A stretch of DNA of 64,000 bases from Aequorivita todarodis. GTDB taxonomy: Bacteria > Bacteroidota > Bacteroidia > Flavobacteriales > Flavobacteriaceae. The translations under genes and the position numbers were made by a program. Positions 7,901 to 16,308 of this stretch are shown in pieces (position 1 is the stretch's first letter; each line of letters begins with the position of its first letter). The stretch lies in assembly GCF_028561335.1 (NCBI RefSeq), contig NZ_JAQQTG010000015.1:127433-191432 (forward strand), in the 5' to 3' direction. The notes beneath the pieces were generated by a model, which was given only the letters and a program-made list of their open reading frames with translations, had not been told where the DNA came from and made no database searches.

Positions 7901-8695
7901 CGCGCCGTTAAAGGGCTCCACGGTTGTTGGGAAGTTGTGGGTTTCCGCTTTAAGCGAAATTACACTTTCAAAATCCTTTTCTTCATACCAATCGGGCTTG
8001 TCGCCACTTTTTGGGGCCCATTGTTTCACATTTGGGCCTTTTACGAAAGCAACGTTATCCTTGTATGCCGAAACAATATCGTTTGGGTTTTCGGCAGAGG
8101 TTTTTTTAATTAATTTGAATAGGGAAGTAGGCATTTCCTTGCCGTCTATTTCAAAAGTTCCGTTGAAGATTTTGTGGCGGCAATGCTCGCTGTTCACTTG
8201 GCTAAAGCCGAAAACTTCGCTGTCGGTAAGTTTTCGTCCTAGTTTTTTGGAAAGATTTTCAAGATATTCAACCTCTTCGGCATTCAGTGCGAGCCCTTCT
8301 TTTTGGTTGTATTCCGAAATATTGTCAATCTTCAGAATCCCTTCCGGCTTAATGTGGATGTCGAAAATATCTTGGTCCAACTGCTTATATTTTTGCGAAA
8401 GCATTGGGTCAAAAATTTCCTTTTCAACTTTACTATTGTGAAATTCCTCGATGCGGATGATGCCATCAATGCCCATATTTTGGGTTATTTCCACGGCATT
8501 GGTACTCCACGGAGTAATCATCGCGGCACGGGGGCCAATAAAAAAATCCGTCGCGTTTGGGTGCAGGACGGATTGCTTTATTTTAGGTTGGTTGCCGAAA
8601 AGCCACTCCAACTTTTTAGTGTTTTCTTCTGAAATAGTTCCGTGGGCCTGGACTGCAAAAACGGTGTTTTCAACGTTCCCAAAAAAGTGAATCAT
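4979..8695 (-). CDS. purL: Phosphoribosylformylglycinamidine synthase (large single-chain form)
   Basis: A 1238-residue cytosolic enzyme converting FGAR, glutamine and ATP to FGAM in purine synthesis. The order is N-terminal PurS-like region, linker, two FGAM-synthase domains (motifs SEVFGFSQVNSEHCRHKIF, LKAETHNFPTTVEPFNGAATG and a second half from about 610) and a C-terminal glutamine amidotransferase. In the latter, the nucleophile in GVCNGCQ is about Cys1086, with His1199 and Glu1201 in PHLERS. Two GC-rich palindromic elements lie in frame inside the gene (residues about 351-365 and 979-991) without breaking it. A TACCTTTG box lies upstream (8768-8761). The stop is at 4979, and a copy of the last 14 codons lies 0.9 kb downstream. 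Confidence 0.97.
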   Translation of the reverse strand: MIHFFGNVENTVFAVQAHGTISEENTKKLEWLFGNQPKIKQSVLHPNATDFFIGPRAAMITPWSTNAVEITQNMGIDGIIRIEEFHNSKVEKEIFDPMLSQKYKQLDQDIFDIHIKPEGILKIDNISEYNQKEGLALNAEEVEYLENLSKKLGRKLTDSEVFGFSQVNSEHCRHKIFNGTFEIDGKEMPTSLFKLIKKTSAENPNDIVSAYKDNVAFVKGPNVKQWAPKSGDKPDWYEEKDFESVISLKAETHNFPTTVEPFNGAATGSGGEIRDRLAGGKGSLPLAGTAVYMTSYSRLNEERPWEKSMKERDWLYQTPLDILIKASNGASDFGNKFGQPLIAGSVLTFEHEEDAPSGSPEGGEHDARKLGYDKVIMLAGGIGYGKASQAIKGKPEEGDKIVVLGGDNYRIGMGGAAVSSADTGEFHSGIELNAIQRSNPEMQKRAANAIRAMVESDENPIVSIHDHGAGGHLNCLSELVEDTGGRIELDKLPIGDPTLSAKEIMGNESQERMGLIIGEENIQKLQKVADRERSPMYEVGHVTGDRRFCFENEKGEKPMDFALEDMFGSSPKTIMKDKTVNRNYKNAAYEVSRIKEYLEQVLQLEAVACKDWLTNKVDRCVTGRVAKQQTAGPLQLPLNNCGVMALDFHGKEGVATSIGHSPLTALIDPAAGSRNAITESLTNIVWAPLKDGLKSVSLSANWMWPCNNEGEDARLYAAVKAVSDFAIDLGINVPTGKDSLSMKQKYKDGEVISPGTVIISAAGNCNDIQKVVEPVLQRNGGSIYYIDISQDDFKLGGSSFGQILNAIGNDAPTVKSAEYVKTVFNTLQELIREEKILAGHDVASGGLITTLLEMCFADVDLGADLDLSNLGENDLVKVLFAENCCVVIQASEDTSVEKMLSDNKIDFQKIGTVSESASLSIKNNNKELEFSISEMRDAWYNTSYLLDKNQSGERQAKARFDNYKNQPLKFVFPKNFNGKLPSFGGVGGGRPKAAVIREKGSNSEREMAYMMHLAGFDVKDVHMTDLIEGREDLEDIKLLVAVGGFSNSDVLGSAKGWAGSFLYNEKANTALKNFFAKDDTLSLGVCNGCQLFVELGLLNPEDDEKPKMLHNDTGKFECVFTSVKIQENNSVMLSSMAGSTLGIWSAHGEGKFSFPKAESHYNIVAKYGYDALPANPNGSDFNTAMMTDKTGRHLVMMPHLERSTFPWNWAYYPKDRKNDEVSPWVQALVNAREWIEKK
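5723..5757. repeat. GC-rich double-hairpin element inside purL
   Basis: Two overlapping inverted repeats: gggtcgg (5723-5729) with ccgaccc (5736-5742), and cccctcc (5740-5746) with ggagggg (5750-5756). In the purL frame it encodes LPSFGGVGGGRP, low-complexity sequence in the linker before the amidotransferase domain. It looks like an inserted repeat of the same family as 7604-7633. Confidence 0.75.
7604..7633. repeat. GC-rich hairpin element inside purL
   Basis: The perfect arms ctccccc (7606-7612) and gggggag (7616-7622) are followed by ccggagggggc. In the purL frame it gives DAPSGSPEGGEHD, a glycine- and serine-rich loop between TFEHEE and RKLGYDKVIMLAGG. It is of the same family as the 5723-5757 element. 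Confidence 0.75.
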
Positions 8696-8760
8696 TTGTT
8701 TAAATGTATTTGTTCATTTTCAAAGGCTCACCTTCGCCAAAGCTTCGGTGAACAAAGGTG

Positions 8761-8768
8761 CAAAGGTA
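8761..8768 (-). promoter_or_regulatory. -7 box upstream of purL
   Basis: The minus strand reads TACCTTTG (TAnnTTTG consensus), giving a leader of about 60 nt before the purL ATG at 8695. No TTG at the expected -33 spacing was found. Confidence 0.45.
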
Positions 8769-8909
8769 ACCAAATTTGAAGAAATTTAAAGCATCTGAAA
8801 ATATGGATTTATGTTTCTTTTCTTTGTTTTAAACTTGTGGGTTTGGATTAATAAAAATTAAATTTTATCGAGTATCTTGGTCTGGTTCAAAAACTTAAAA
8901 AAACAAACC

Positions 8910-11828
8910 ATGAAATTCAAAAAACTACTATTTGCAAGTTTTCTCTTATTCGGGGTTGGGGTCTATGCCCAGCAAACTTTCCCACCAGATGAGGTTATCA
9001 TCGGAACTTTTATAGGAAAAACCATTCCTTTACGTGATTACGCCATTCAGGAAGAGAATCACGATCAGAGTATTAAGGAAGTCAAGGTGGTCGCCAACAG
9101 ATCACGGTACAATCCTCAGGTAAATGCAAACGCATTGCCAAATGGCATTGAACAAAACGTCCAAAAGGAGTTTGGTGAAATCCAAACTCGCGCCATTGAA
9201 CAGAATTTTATCGGGGCTTCTTCCTCTGAATCTGGCTTTGTACCACCTGATCCTACAGGTGCTGCAGGACCAAATCATTACGTACATTCTGTAAATTCCA
9301 TTGTGAAAATTTTCAGTAAAACAGGAGCTTTATTAGTAGGCCCGGTGTCTTTGGGAACCTTCTTGGGAATCGGTTCAAATTCCGGAGACCCGATAGTTAT
9401 GTATGACCAACTTGCAGACCGCTGGTTTGTTAGTGAATTTGGCTCCTTGAACAATTCATTGGCGATTGGCGTTTCTGAAACCGGTGATCCAACAGGAGCT
9501 TATAATGTATATCAATATACCTTCGGAAGTTTTCCAGATTATCCGCATTACAGCGTTTGGCACGATGCGTATTATTTAACTGCAAATATTGGTACCACCA
9601 ATAAAGTTTATGCAGTGGAAAGAGACGTAATGCTTGCTGGTGGTGCTAATCCAAAAATAGTTGGATTTCCGCTTCCCGGAAGTACCCAAAATACAAATAC
9701 CGTTTTGAGCCCTGAACCTGCAAATCTTTTGGGAACAAATTTTCCGGCAAATGCGCCCGGTTATGTTACCTATCTTCAGGACGACGGATGGTCGGGCGTG
9801 AGCTTTGATCATTTAAAAGTATGGGAAATAGACTTGGACTGGAACAATACAGGAAACTCAACAATTTCCGCACCTTTGGAAATCCCTACAGATCCCTTCA
9901 ATTCCGTTTTTGCTCCATTTGGAACAGGCGATGTTGCACAACCGGGGGTCAATCAAAAAATTGATATGATTGGCGGGGTAATTTCCTACGCCGCAAACTA
10001 CCGCAGTTTTGCGGGCCACAATAGTTGGCTCATCACTTTTAATACAGATATTGACAATAACGATACCTCAGGGATCCGTTGGATTGAATTGCGAAACGAT
10101 GCCTCCAATCCGTGGTCCATATTTCAGGAAGGAACCTATGCACCCGCTGACGGGCACAGCCGTTTTATGGGAAGTGCCGGAATAGATGCCGCAGGGAATA
10201 TAGGGTTGGCTTTTAATATTGCCAGTGGATCGCTTAAAGCATCCATTCGTTATACAGGAAGGTTTGATGGAGATCCTTTGGGCCAAATGACAGTTGCCGA
10301 AACTGAAATAATTCCCGGTGCAGGGGTGCAGACATTTACAAATAGATTTGGAGATTATTCACATCTTACCATGGATCCTGACAACTTCACTTTTTGGCAT
10401 ACTGCGGAATATTTTTCTTCTGATAACAATTGGCGAACACAGATCGCAGCTTTCACACTTTCAGGAGGTTTTGCAAAAGATGTTGGGGTCAACGCCTTGA
10501 TTCAGCCCGTAAACGGCCTTTTGACGAATGCAGAAACCGTAGAGGTAAGCATCCGGAACTTTGGAACCGACCCTCAGAGCAATATTCCCTTGGAGCTTCG
10601 TGTGGACGGAAACTTAGTGGCTTCTGAAACTTTTGCAGGTACTGTTGCAGCTAACTCAACAGCGACTTATACATTTGCGCAAACGGTTGATTTATCTAAT
10701 TCTGGACAAACCTATTCCATTGAAATTAGAACAAATTTAGCTGGAGATGAATTTCCTGCAAACGATCCTTTTACAAAAGATATTACAAATCTTTTAGCGA
10801 ACGACGTGGGCGCAACAGAAATTACGGCGCCTATTTCTGGCTCCGGTCTCGGCAACGAAACCATTACGGCTACAATTAAAAACTTCGGTGCTGCTTCACA
10901 ATCAAATTTTAATGTTCAGTATGTAATTGATGGCGGAACACCTGTGGTTGAAACATTCACTGGACCAATAGCTTCCGAGCAGGAAATGACCTATAGTTTT
11001 ACCCAAACTGCAGACTTTTCTGCCTTGGGAACATATAATGTTACCGTTTCAACCTCTTTGGGAGGAGATGGCAATGCCTCCAATGATGCAGTAACCGCGG
11101 TAATTGAAAATATACTTTGCCAACCTACAAGTAATTGTGAATTAGGTGACGGGCTTCGATTGTTTTCAATAGCAGAGATCAATAATCCATCCAGTTGTGA
11201 GGGATACGCCGATTTCACAAATCTTGTAGCAAATTTAGCTCCAGATAGTACGAATGATTTGACCGTTACTACAAACTATGGAAGCCAATACATTAAAGTA
11301 TGGATCGATTACAACGACGATTCTAATTTTACTGCAAATGAAGTTGTTGTAAACAATTATCAAATTGCTCCGGGCCAAGGGAGTGGAACCTATACTGAAA
11401 CCATGGATTTAGTGGTGCCAGCAGGTGCTGCATTAGGCCCACACCGTATGCGCGCAAAAACCAACTGGAACAGCCCCGTGCCAAATGATGCCTGTGAAGA
11501 AACCACATATGGCGAAACAGAAGACTACACAGCAAATATTGGTACCCTTGGCGTAGATGATTTTTCTGTTAGAAATGGTAATTTGATAATCACGACTGAA
11601 GGAAACAAACAATATGAAGTTTCACTCACAACTGCTTATGACGGCGCCGCTTATTTGGCAATTTACAATATGTTAGGCCAGCAACTTAAAGTGAAAATGA
11701 TCAACAAGTCGGGCGATTCCTATAAAGCCAGACTCGATATGAGTGAAGCCGCGAGCGGTGTTTATATTGTAAAAGTTGGAGGAAAGGACACCAAATCCTT
11801 CAAAACAGGAAGGATTATTGTTGAATAA
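8910..11828 (+). CDS. Secreted protein with CARDB-like repeats, GEVED domain and T9SS sorting tail
   Basis: A 972-residue exported protein. The ATG at 8910 opens a clear signal peptide (MKFKKLLFASFLLFGVGVYA, then QQTF); the frame is open upstream to 8877 but lacks a better start. Residues about 50-510 form an uncharacterised domain rich in Trp, Gly and Asp. Two CARDB-like repeats (DVGVNALIQP, DVGATEITAP) follow at about 520-720. A GEVED-type domain follows (KVWIDYNDDSNF, then ACEETTYGETEDYT). A C-terminal type A T9SS signal of about 80 residues ends SGVYIVKVGGKDTKSFKTGRIIVE. It should cross the outer membrane through the type IX system and be anchored at the surface or released. The substrate is unknown; an adhesive or enzymatic role is possible. 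Confidence 0.9.
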   Translation: MKFKKLLFASFLLFGVGVYAQQTFPPDEVIIGTFIGKTIPLRDYAIQEENHDQSIKEVKVVANRSRYNPQVNANALPNGIEQNVQKEFGEIQTRAIEQNFIGASSSESGFVPPDPTGAAGPNHYVHSVNSIVKIFSKTGALLVGPVSLGTFLGIGSNSGDPIVMYDQLADRWFVSEFGSLNNSLAIGVSETGDPTGAYNVYQYTFGSFPDYPHYSVWHDAYYLTANIGTTNKVYAVERDVMLAGGANPKIVGFPLPGSTQNTNTVLSPEPANLLGTNFPANAPGYVTYLQDDGWSGVSFDHLKVWEIDLDWNNTGNSTISAPLEIPTDPFNSVFAPFGTGDVAQPGVNQKIDMIGGVISYAANYRSFAGHNSWLITFNTDIDNNDTSGIRWIELRNDASNPWSIFQEGTYAPADGHSRFMGSAGIDAAGNIGLAFNIASGSLKASIRYTGRFDGDPLGQMTVAETEIIPGAGVQTFTNRFGDYSHLTMDPDNFTFWHTAEYFSSDNNWRTQIAAFTLSGGFAKDVGVNALIQPVNGLLTNAETVEVSIRNFGTDPQSNIPLELRVDGNLVASETFAGTVAANSTATYTFAQTVDLSNSGQTYSIEIRTNLAGDEFPANDPFTKDITNLLANDVGATEITAPISGSGLGNETITATIKNFGAASQSNFNVQYVIDGGTPVVETFTGPIASEQEMTYSFTQTADFSALGTYNVTVSTSLGGDGNASNDAVTAVIENILCQPTSNCELGDGLRLFSIAEINNPSSCEGYADFTNLVANLAPDSTNDLTVTTNYGSQYIKVWIDYNDDSNFTANEVVVNNYQIAPGQGSGTYTETMDLVVPAGAALGPHRMRAKTNWNSPVPNDACEETTYGETEDYTANIGTLGVDDFSVRNGNLIITTEGNKQYEVSLTTAYDGAAYLAIYNMLGQQLKVKMINKSGDSYKARLDMSEAASGVYIVKVGGKDTKSFKTGRIIVE

Positions 11829-11855
11829 ATTCTTCAGCTGAAATATTTAAACTAA

Positions 11856-11887
11856 AAAAGAGCGGGTAAATAAATATCCGCTCTTTT
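11856..11887. terminator. Bidirectional terminator
   Basis: The perfect 10-bp arms aaaagagcgg (11856-11865) and ccgctctttt (11878-11887) have A/T runs on both sides. The hairpin lies between the convergent T9SS protein gene and rsmB-like gene and can end both. Confidence 0.9.
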
Positions 11888-11906
11888 CTATTTTCTACTG
11901 AAGCAA

Positions 11907-13118
11907 TTACTGTTTTTTCTGTAGCAGAGAAATATAAAATCCATCAAATCCGCTTTTGCTGGGCATTATTTTTTCTTCACTTAACAGGGTAAAATCCTTT
12001 CCGGCTTCACGGGCCAAGAAATCCTTTACCTGCAATTCGTTTTCCGAAGGAAGAATGGAGCAAGTGGCGTAAACCAACTGGCCGCCCGGTTTTACCATTC
12101 GGGAGTAGCTGTCCAGCAATTCTTTTTGGGTAGCGCGGATATTATCCAAAAACTCGGGCTGCAATTTCCACTTCGCATCCGGATTTCTTCTTAAAACGCC
12201 CAGACCGGAGCAAGGGGCGTCGATCAACACTTTATCGGCTTTATCAATCAGCTTTTTTATCACTTTCGTGGAGTCGATCACGCGGGTTTCAATATTGAAA
12301 ATATCGTTTCGACGGGCGCGGCGTTTCAGCTCGTTCAACTTGTTTTCATAAATGTCCATGGCGATCAATTGGCCTTTGTTCTCCATCATCGTGGCAATGT
12401 GAAGGCTTTTTCCACCCGCTCCGGCACACGCATCTATTACGCGCATTCCGGGTTTTGGGTCGAGGATTTCCGCAACTTTCTGTGAAGAGGCATCCTGCAC
12501 TTCAAACAGCCCATTCTTAAAAGCATCGGTTGTGAACACGTTTGCGCGCTCCTTCAACTTCAACGCATCGGGATAACCTTTTAAAATTTCGGTTTCTATT
12601 TCAAGGTCGGCCAATTCATTTTGAAGTTTTTCAACCGTGGTTTTTAAGGTGTTTACTCGTAGCACCACGTCTGCCTGTTGGTTTAGCGCGGCAATTTCCC
12701 TGTCCCACTTTTTGCCCAGTTCCTTCTGTCCCAATTCATCCAACCAATCGGGGATGGACTCGCGGTATTTTCTGATTTTTGAGAGTTCGTCAAATTTTCC
12801 TTTTATGCGGCGGGTTGGCGTGTCCTCAAACTGTTTCCATTCTGGGATGGCAATTCCGTTCAGAGTGGCCCAAACCGTGAACAACCTGAAAAGATTGGGA
12901 CGGTCAAAGGGTTCGCGCACTTCGGCAATCTCGGCATAGAGCCGTTTCCAGCGTACAATGTCGTAGGTGGTTTCGGCTATAAAGGCACGATCGCGGGCGC
13001 CCCAACGCTTGTCGCGCTTTAAGGTATTTTTTAGCACCTTGTCCGCTTGCTTGTTTTCGTTAAAAATCAAGTGAAGGGAATCTATGGTTGCGAATACGAG
13101 GTTTCGGTGTAGTTTCAT
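11907..13118 (-). CDS. RsmB/NOP-family rRNA cytosine methyltransferase
   Basis: A 403-residue SAM-dependent methyltransferase of the RsmB/Nop2/Sun family. An N-terminal NusB-like RNA-binding part (residues 1-130) precedes a catalytic domain with the SAM motif VIDACAGAGGKSLHIA and the two cysteines of m5C enzymes, DAPCSGLG (about residue 300) and YATCSILPSENE (about 350). The start MKLHRNLVFATIDSL at 13118 is chosen; the frame is open much further upstream but that part is translated tandem repeat and not family sequence. A TACCTTTG box on the minus strand at 13223-13216 fits this start with a leader of about 95 nt. Confidence 0.93.
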   Translation of the reverse strand: MKLHRNLVFATIDSLHLIFNENKQADKVLKNTLKRDKRWGARDRAFIAETTYDIVRWKRLYAEIAEVREPFDRPNLFRLFTVWATLNGIAIPEWKQFEDTPTRRIKGKFDELSKIRKYRESIPDWLDELGQKELGKKWDREIAALNQQADVVLRVNTLKTTVEKLQNELADLEIETEILKGYPDALKLKERANVFTTDAFKNGLFEVQDASSQKVAEILDPKPGMRVIDACAGAGGKSLHIATMMENKGQLIAMDIYENKLNELKRRARRNDIFNIETRVIDSTKVIKKLIDKADKVLIDAPCSGLGVLRRNPDAKWKLQPEFLDNIRATQKELLDSYSRMVKPGGQLVYATCSILPSENELQVKDFLAREAGKDFTLLSEEKIMPSKSGFDGFYISLLQKKQ

Positions 13119-13134
13119 TTGTATATCTTTTCTG

Positions 13135-13171
13135 CCACGGATTTCCGAATGTTTTTTATAATTATTCGTGG
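13135..13171. repeat. Hairpin repeat of the ccacgaattcacgaat family (degenerate)
   Basis: ccacggatttccgaat on the left and attattcgtgg on the right can pair around an AT-rich loop. It is a diverged member of the family best seen at 30059-30104. Confidence 0.55.
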
Positions 13172-13248
13172 TTACCTTTTTTGACTTCAATTTATTTTGA
13201 AATCTTTTGCGATTGCAAAGGTATCTTTTTAAACTTAGATTTTTGAAA

Positions 13249-13306
13249 TACGAAATACGAAATACGAAATACGAAATCGAAATCGAAATCGAAATCGAAA
13301 TGGAAA
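13249..13306. repeat. Tandem array, tacgaaa (7 bp) changing to tcgaaa (6 bp)
   Basis: Four perfect copies of tacgaaa are followed by four of tcgaaa and one tggaaa. The array lies in the roughly 300-bp gap between the divergent rsmB-like and Ycf48-like genes; this gap also holds the 13317-13380 array, a hairpin repeat and the rsmB -7 box. I see no gene in the gap. Confidence 0.95.
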
Positions 13307-13316
13307 TAACCTTTAA

Positions 13317-13380
13317 GTAACTCAGTAACTCAATAACCCAATAACCCAATAACCCAATAACCCAACAACCCAAAAACCCA
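13317..13380. repeat. Octamer tandem array (ataaccca)n
   Basis: Eight consecutive 8-bp units: gtaactca twice, ataaccca four times, then acaaccca and aaaaccca. It ends about 40 bp before the start of the Ycf48-like gene. Confidence 0.95.
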
Positions 13381-13422
13381 TTTGAAATTTTAGAATCACT
13401 ACTTTTACCAAAAATTGAATCT

Positions 13423-14466
13423 ATGCGCTTTGCCATTGCCACGTTTATCGTCCTTTTTCTTGTTTCCTGTGAAAAGAAAACTGAAATTGAAATCAACTCC
13501 GTTGAAATTACGCCTGTATTTATAGATAGTCTGAGCATTCGTGCCATCCAGCCGTTGGATGAAAACAGGGTTTGGTTTGCCGCGGACAAAGGAAAGGTAG
13601 GATTGATTGACGGCGATACGCCAAAGCTCGCAATCATAAAATACGGCGATTCGTTGCTGCATTTTCGTTCCATCGCCGCCACTAAGGAAGCGGTGTTTGT
13701 TTTGAGTATTTCCAATCCGGCAGTGCTGTACAAAATTGGTTTTAACGGCACCGAAGCGACCAATATTGAAGAAGTCTATAACGAAAAAGGCGAAAAGGTT
13801 TTCTACGATTCCATGAAATTTTGGAACGAAAACGAAGGCATTGCCATTGGCGACCCCGTGGAAGATTGTATGTCCATAATCATCACTCGCGACGGCGGAA
13901 ACACTTGGGAAAAACTGCCGTGCGATAATTTGCCGAAAGTGGAAAGAGGCGAAGCAGCTTTTGCGGCCAGCAATAGCAACATCGCTATTTTTGGCGACAA
14001 TGCTTGGGTAGCTACCGGCGGAAGAAAATCGCGGGTAATGCACACGGGCGACAAAGGAAAAACTTGGGAAGTTTTTGATACGCCAATTGTTCAGGGAAAG
14101 GCGATGACGGGTATTTACAGTATTGACTTTAGGGATGAACAGCATGGAATCATTTTCGGTGGCAATTGGGAGGACAAACCTTTTAACGAAGGTAATAAGG
14201 CCATCACCAAAAACGGCGGTAAGACTTGGAAACTGATTGCCAACGGCAAAGAACCCGGGTATCGTTCGTCAGTAAAATATATTCCGGGAACGGAAGGGCA
14301 GGGGATAGTGGCCATCGGCTCGCCCGGTATTTCCTTTAGCGGCGACGGCGGCAAAAACTGGAAACTTCTTTCAAAGGAAGGCTTTTTCGCAATTGAATTT
14401 GTGAATGATAGCCTTGCTTTCGCTTCGGGGAATAATCGTATTTCAAAATTGATTTTTAGGAAATAA
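13423..14466 (+). CDS. Ycf48/BNR-repeat-like lipoprotein
   Basis: A 347-residue protein with a lipoprotein signal (MRFAIATFIVLFLVSCEKK, lipobox Cys16), so probably anchored to a membrane on the periplasmic side. It contains at least four Asp-box motifs of the S/T-x-D-x-G-x-T/N-W type: TRDGGNTWEKL, TGDKGKTWEVF, TKNGGKTWKLI and SGDGGKNWKLL, as in seven-bladed beta-propellers related to plant Ycf48 and to sialidases. Flavobacterial databases usually call it oxidoreductase, without biochemical support. No sialidase active site is evident. It may be a scaffold or assembly factor. Confidence 0.82.
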   Translation: MRFAIATFIVLFLVSCEKKTEIEINSVEITPVFIDSLSIRAIQPLDENRVWFAADKGKVGLIDGDTPKLAIIKYGDSLLHFRSIAATKEAVFVLSISNPAVLYKIGFNGTEATNIEEVYNEKGEKVFYDSMKFWNENEGIAIGDPVEDCMSIIITRDGGNTWEKLPCDNLPKVERGEAAFAASNSNIAIFGDNAWVATGGRKSRVMHTGDKGKTWEVFDTPIVQGKAMTGIYSIDFRDEQHGIIFGGNWEDKPFNEGNKAITKNGGKTWKLIANGKEPGYRSSVKYIPGTEGQGIVAIGSPGISFSGDGGKNWKLLSKEGFFAIEFVNDSLAFASGNNRISKLIFRK

Positions 14467-14486
14467 AATAAGGATTCTCTTTTGGA

Positions 14487-14537
14487 GTGGGCACGAGTTG
14501 CAAACTCGCGCCAGCAAAGTTGCAGACTCGCCAGCCC
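14487..14537. repeat. Intergenic palindromic repeat (gagttgcaaactcg core)
   Basis: gggcacgagttgcaaactcgcgcc is an inverted repeat around TTGCAA, followed by a second partial copy (gcaaagttgcagactcgccagccc). It is related to the element at 4892-4926 and lies just after the Ycf48-like gene. Confidence 0.65.
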
Positions 14538-14547
14538 AACTTTTTTA

Positions 14548-14593
14548 CCACGAATACACGAATATTTTCGCATAATTATTCGTGAATTCGTGG
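14548..14593. terminator. Hairpin repeat acting as bidirectional terminator
   Basis: The arms ccacgaatacacgaat and attcgtgaattcgtgg pair nearly perfectly, with a T-run before and after (ttttttaccac and gattttttat). It lies between the convergent Ycf48-like and symporter genes. It is of the same family as 30059-30104. Confidence 0.75.
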
Positions 14594-14601
14594 CTGATTT
14601 T

Positions 14602-16308
14602 TTATGTTTCTTCTGAAAGGATTATTTCAGCATCATTTTTCTTCGGGAAAAATAGCTGTAATAAAATAGCAATTCCCATAACAATTGCGCAACCCACCAA
14701 ATTCAGCCACAGATAGGGCATAAGGTCTATATACCAAAAATAGATAATGATAATTTGGGTGATAAGCGCTGCGATAAAAACTGCTTTGCTGCGCACGTAT
14801 TTTATAAAAAACGCGAGAAGAAATATACCCAGAACATTTCCGTAGAAAATGGAGCCAATGATATTTACAAGTTGGATCAGGTTGTCGAATAAATGGGCGG
14901 TACAGGCTACCAAAATCGCTATAATTCCCCATAAAAGTGTGAACCCGCGCGACGCCGCTACATAATGTCTTTCGCGCTTGCCGGGGACATTGCGTTTATA
15001 AAGGTCGATGGTTGTCGTGCTTCCCAACGCATTCAGTTCTGACGCGGTAGATGACATGGCCGCGCTCAAAATCACCGCCAGCAGCAACCCGATTAACCCG
15101 CGTGGAAGATTGTTGAGGATAAAGTGGATAAAAACGTAATCCTTATCGTTGGTCTCCGCATTTGGATTTGCCTTTTTGATTACGGCCACGGATTGTTCGC
15201 GTAACTGTTTTTCAGTATTGTTGAGTTGCTCAATTTCGTTGGCCAAGGTTTGTTTGGCGGCATCGCTTTCCGCTTTGGAGTAACTTATTTGCGTGGCCGC
15301 CAATTCTTGGTCGATTGCTTCCTTTTGAACTTCCAAAGCCTTGTATTCACCCGCATATTCCGATTTTTTTACGTCTTTTACCGCAGCAGGGTTAAAGTGC
15401 AAAGGCGAACTGTTGAACTGATAAAAAACAAAGACCATAACCCCCACGAGCAATATGAAAAACTGCATTGGTACTTTCAGCAAGCCGTTCATAATTAGAC
15501 CCATCTGGCTTTGTTTCACGCTTCTGCCCGAAAGATAGCGTTGCACTTGGCTTTGGTCGGTCCCGAAGTAGGAGAGGGCTAAAAAAGTTCCGCCAATAAT
15601 TCCGCTCCAAAAAGTATAACGGTTGTCAAAGTCAAAGGAGAAATCGAGGATGTCCATTTTGCCATTGGCCCCGGCAATTTCAAGCGCTTTGGAAAAAGAA
15701 ATATCAAGCGGAAGATAGTTCAGTATCAAAAGAAAGGCTATCAGCATCCCGAAAAAGATGACCGCCATTTGTTGTTTCTGCGTAACGCTCACAGCCTTTG
15801 TACCGCCGCTAACGGTGTAGATAATTACAAGTACGCCGATGATGATATTCAGATAAATCAAATTCCAGCCCAAAACTGCCGAAAGAATGATGGAAGGCGC
15901 AAAAATGGTGATGCCGCAGGCCAAACCGCGTTGGATTAGAAATAATATTGCAGTAAGCGTCCGGGTTTTTTTATCGAAACGGCTTTCCAGATATTCGTAG
16001 GCCGTATAAACGTTGAGTTTGTGATAGATGGGGATAAAGACCAAACAGATAATTACCATCGCAATGGGCAGCCCAAAATAGAACTGCACAAAGCCCATCC
16101 CATCGTGAAAGGCCTGTCCGGGAGTGGAGAGGAAGGTAATGGCACTGGCCTGGGTAGCCATAACGCTAAGCCCAATAGTCCACCAATGCGCGGTGCTTCC
16201 ACCTTTTAAATAATCGCCCACATCGCGCTGCTGCCGCGATTTCCAAGTGCCGTAAAGCACGATAAAAAGAAGGGTCCCAATTAAAACAATCCAATCAATC
16301 TGCTGCAT
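14602..16308 (-). CDS. Sodium:solute symporter (SSS family)
   Basis: A 568-residue inner-membrane transporter with about 13 hydrophobic segments and the SSS start DYLKGGSTAHWWTIGLSVMATQASAITFLSTPGQAF. A long charged, coiled-coil-like loop (about residues 320-375, rich in Glu, Lys and Gln) separates the core from the later helices, which contain SAAMSSTASELNALGSTTTIDLYKR. It should import a sugar, sialic acid or similar solute with sodium; the substrate cannot be read. Its ATG follows the TAA of a 36-residue membrane ORF with no gap, pointing to translational coupling. Confidence 0.92.
   Translation of the reverse strand: MQQIDWIVLIGTLLFIVLYGTWKSRQQRDVGDYLKGGSTAHWWTIGLSVMATQASAITFLSTPGQAFHDGMGFVQFYFGLPIAMVIICLVFIPIYHKLNVYTAYEYLESRFDKKTRTLTAILFLIQRGLACGITIFAPSIILSAVLGWNLIYLNIIIGVLVIIYTVSGGTKAVSVTQKQQMAVIFFGMLIAFLLILNYLPLDISFSKALEIAGANGKMDILDFSFDFDNRYTFWSGIIGGTFLALSYFGTDQSQVQRYLSGRSVKQSQMGLIMNGLLKVPMQFFILLVGVMVFVFYQFNSSPLHFNPAAVKDVKKSEYAGEYKALEVQKEAIDQELAATQISYSKAESDAAKQTLANEIEQLNNTEKQLREQSVAVIKKANPNAETNDKDYVFIHFILNNLPRGLIGLLLAVILSAAMSSTASELNALGSTTTIDLYKRNVPGKRERHYVAASRGFTLLWGIIAILVACTAHLFDNLIQLVNIIGSIFYGNVLGIFLLAFFIKYVRSKAVFIAALITQIIIIYFWYIDLMPYLWLNLVGCAIVMGIAILLQLFFPKKNDAEIILSEET

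Noticed and set aside
8728-8752. An imperfect palindrome (caccttcgccaaagcttcggtga) upstream of purL
   Set aside because: The arms pair only partly and no second copy was found, so I did not list it as a repeat family or operator.
13405-14145. A 246-codon minus-strand frame opposite the Ycf48-like gene
   Set aside because: It is antisense to a well-supported lipoprotein gene and has no family signature.
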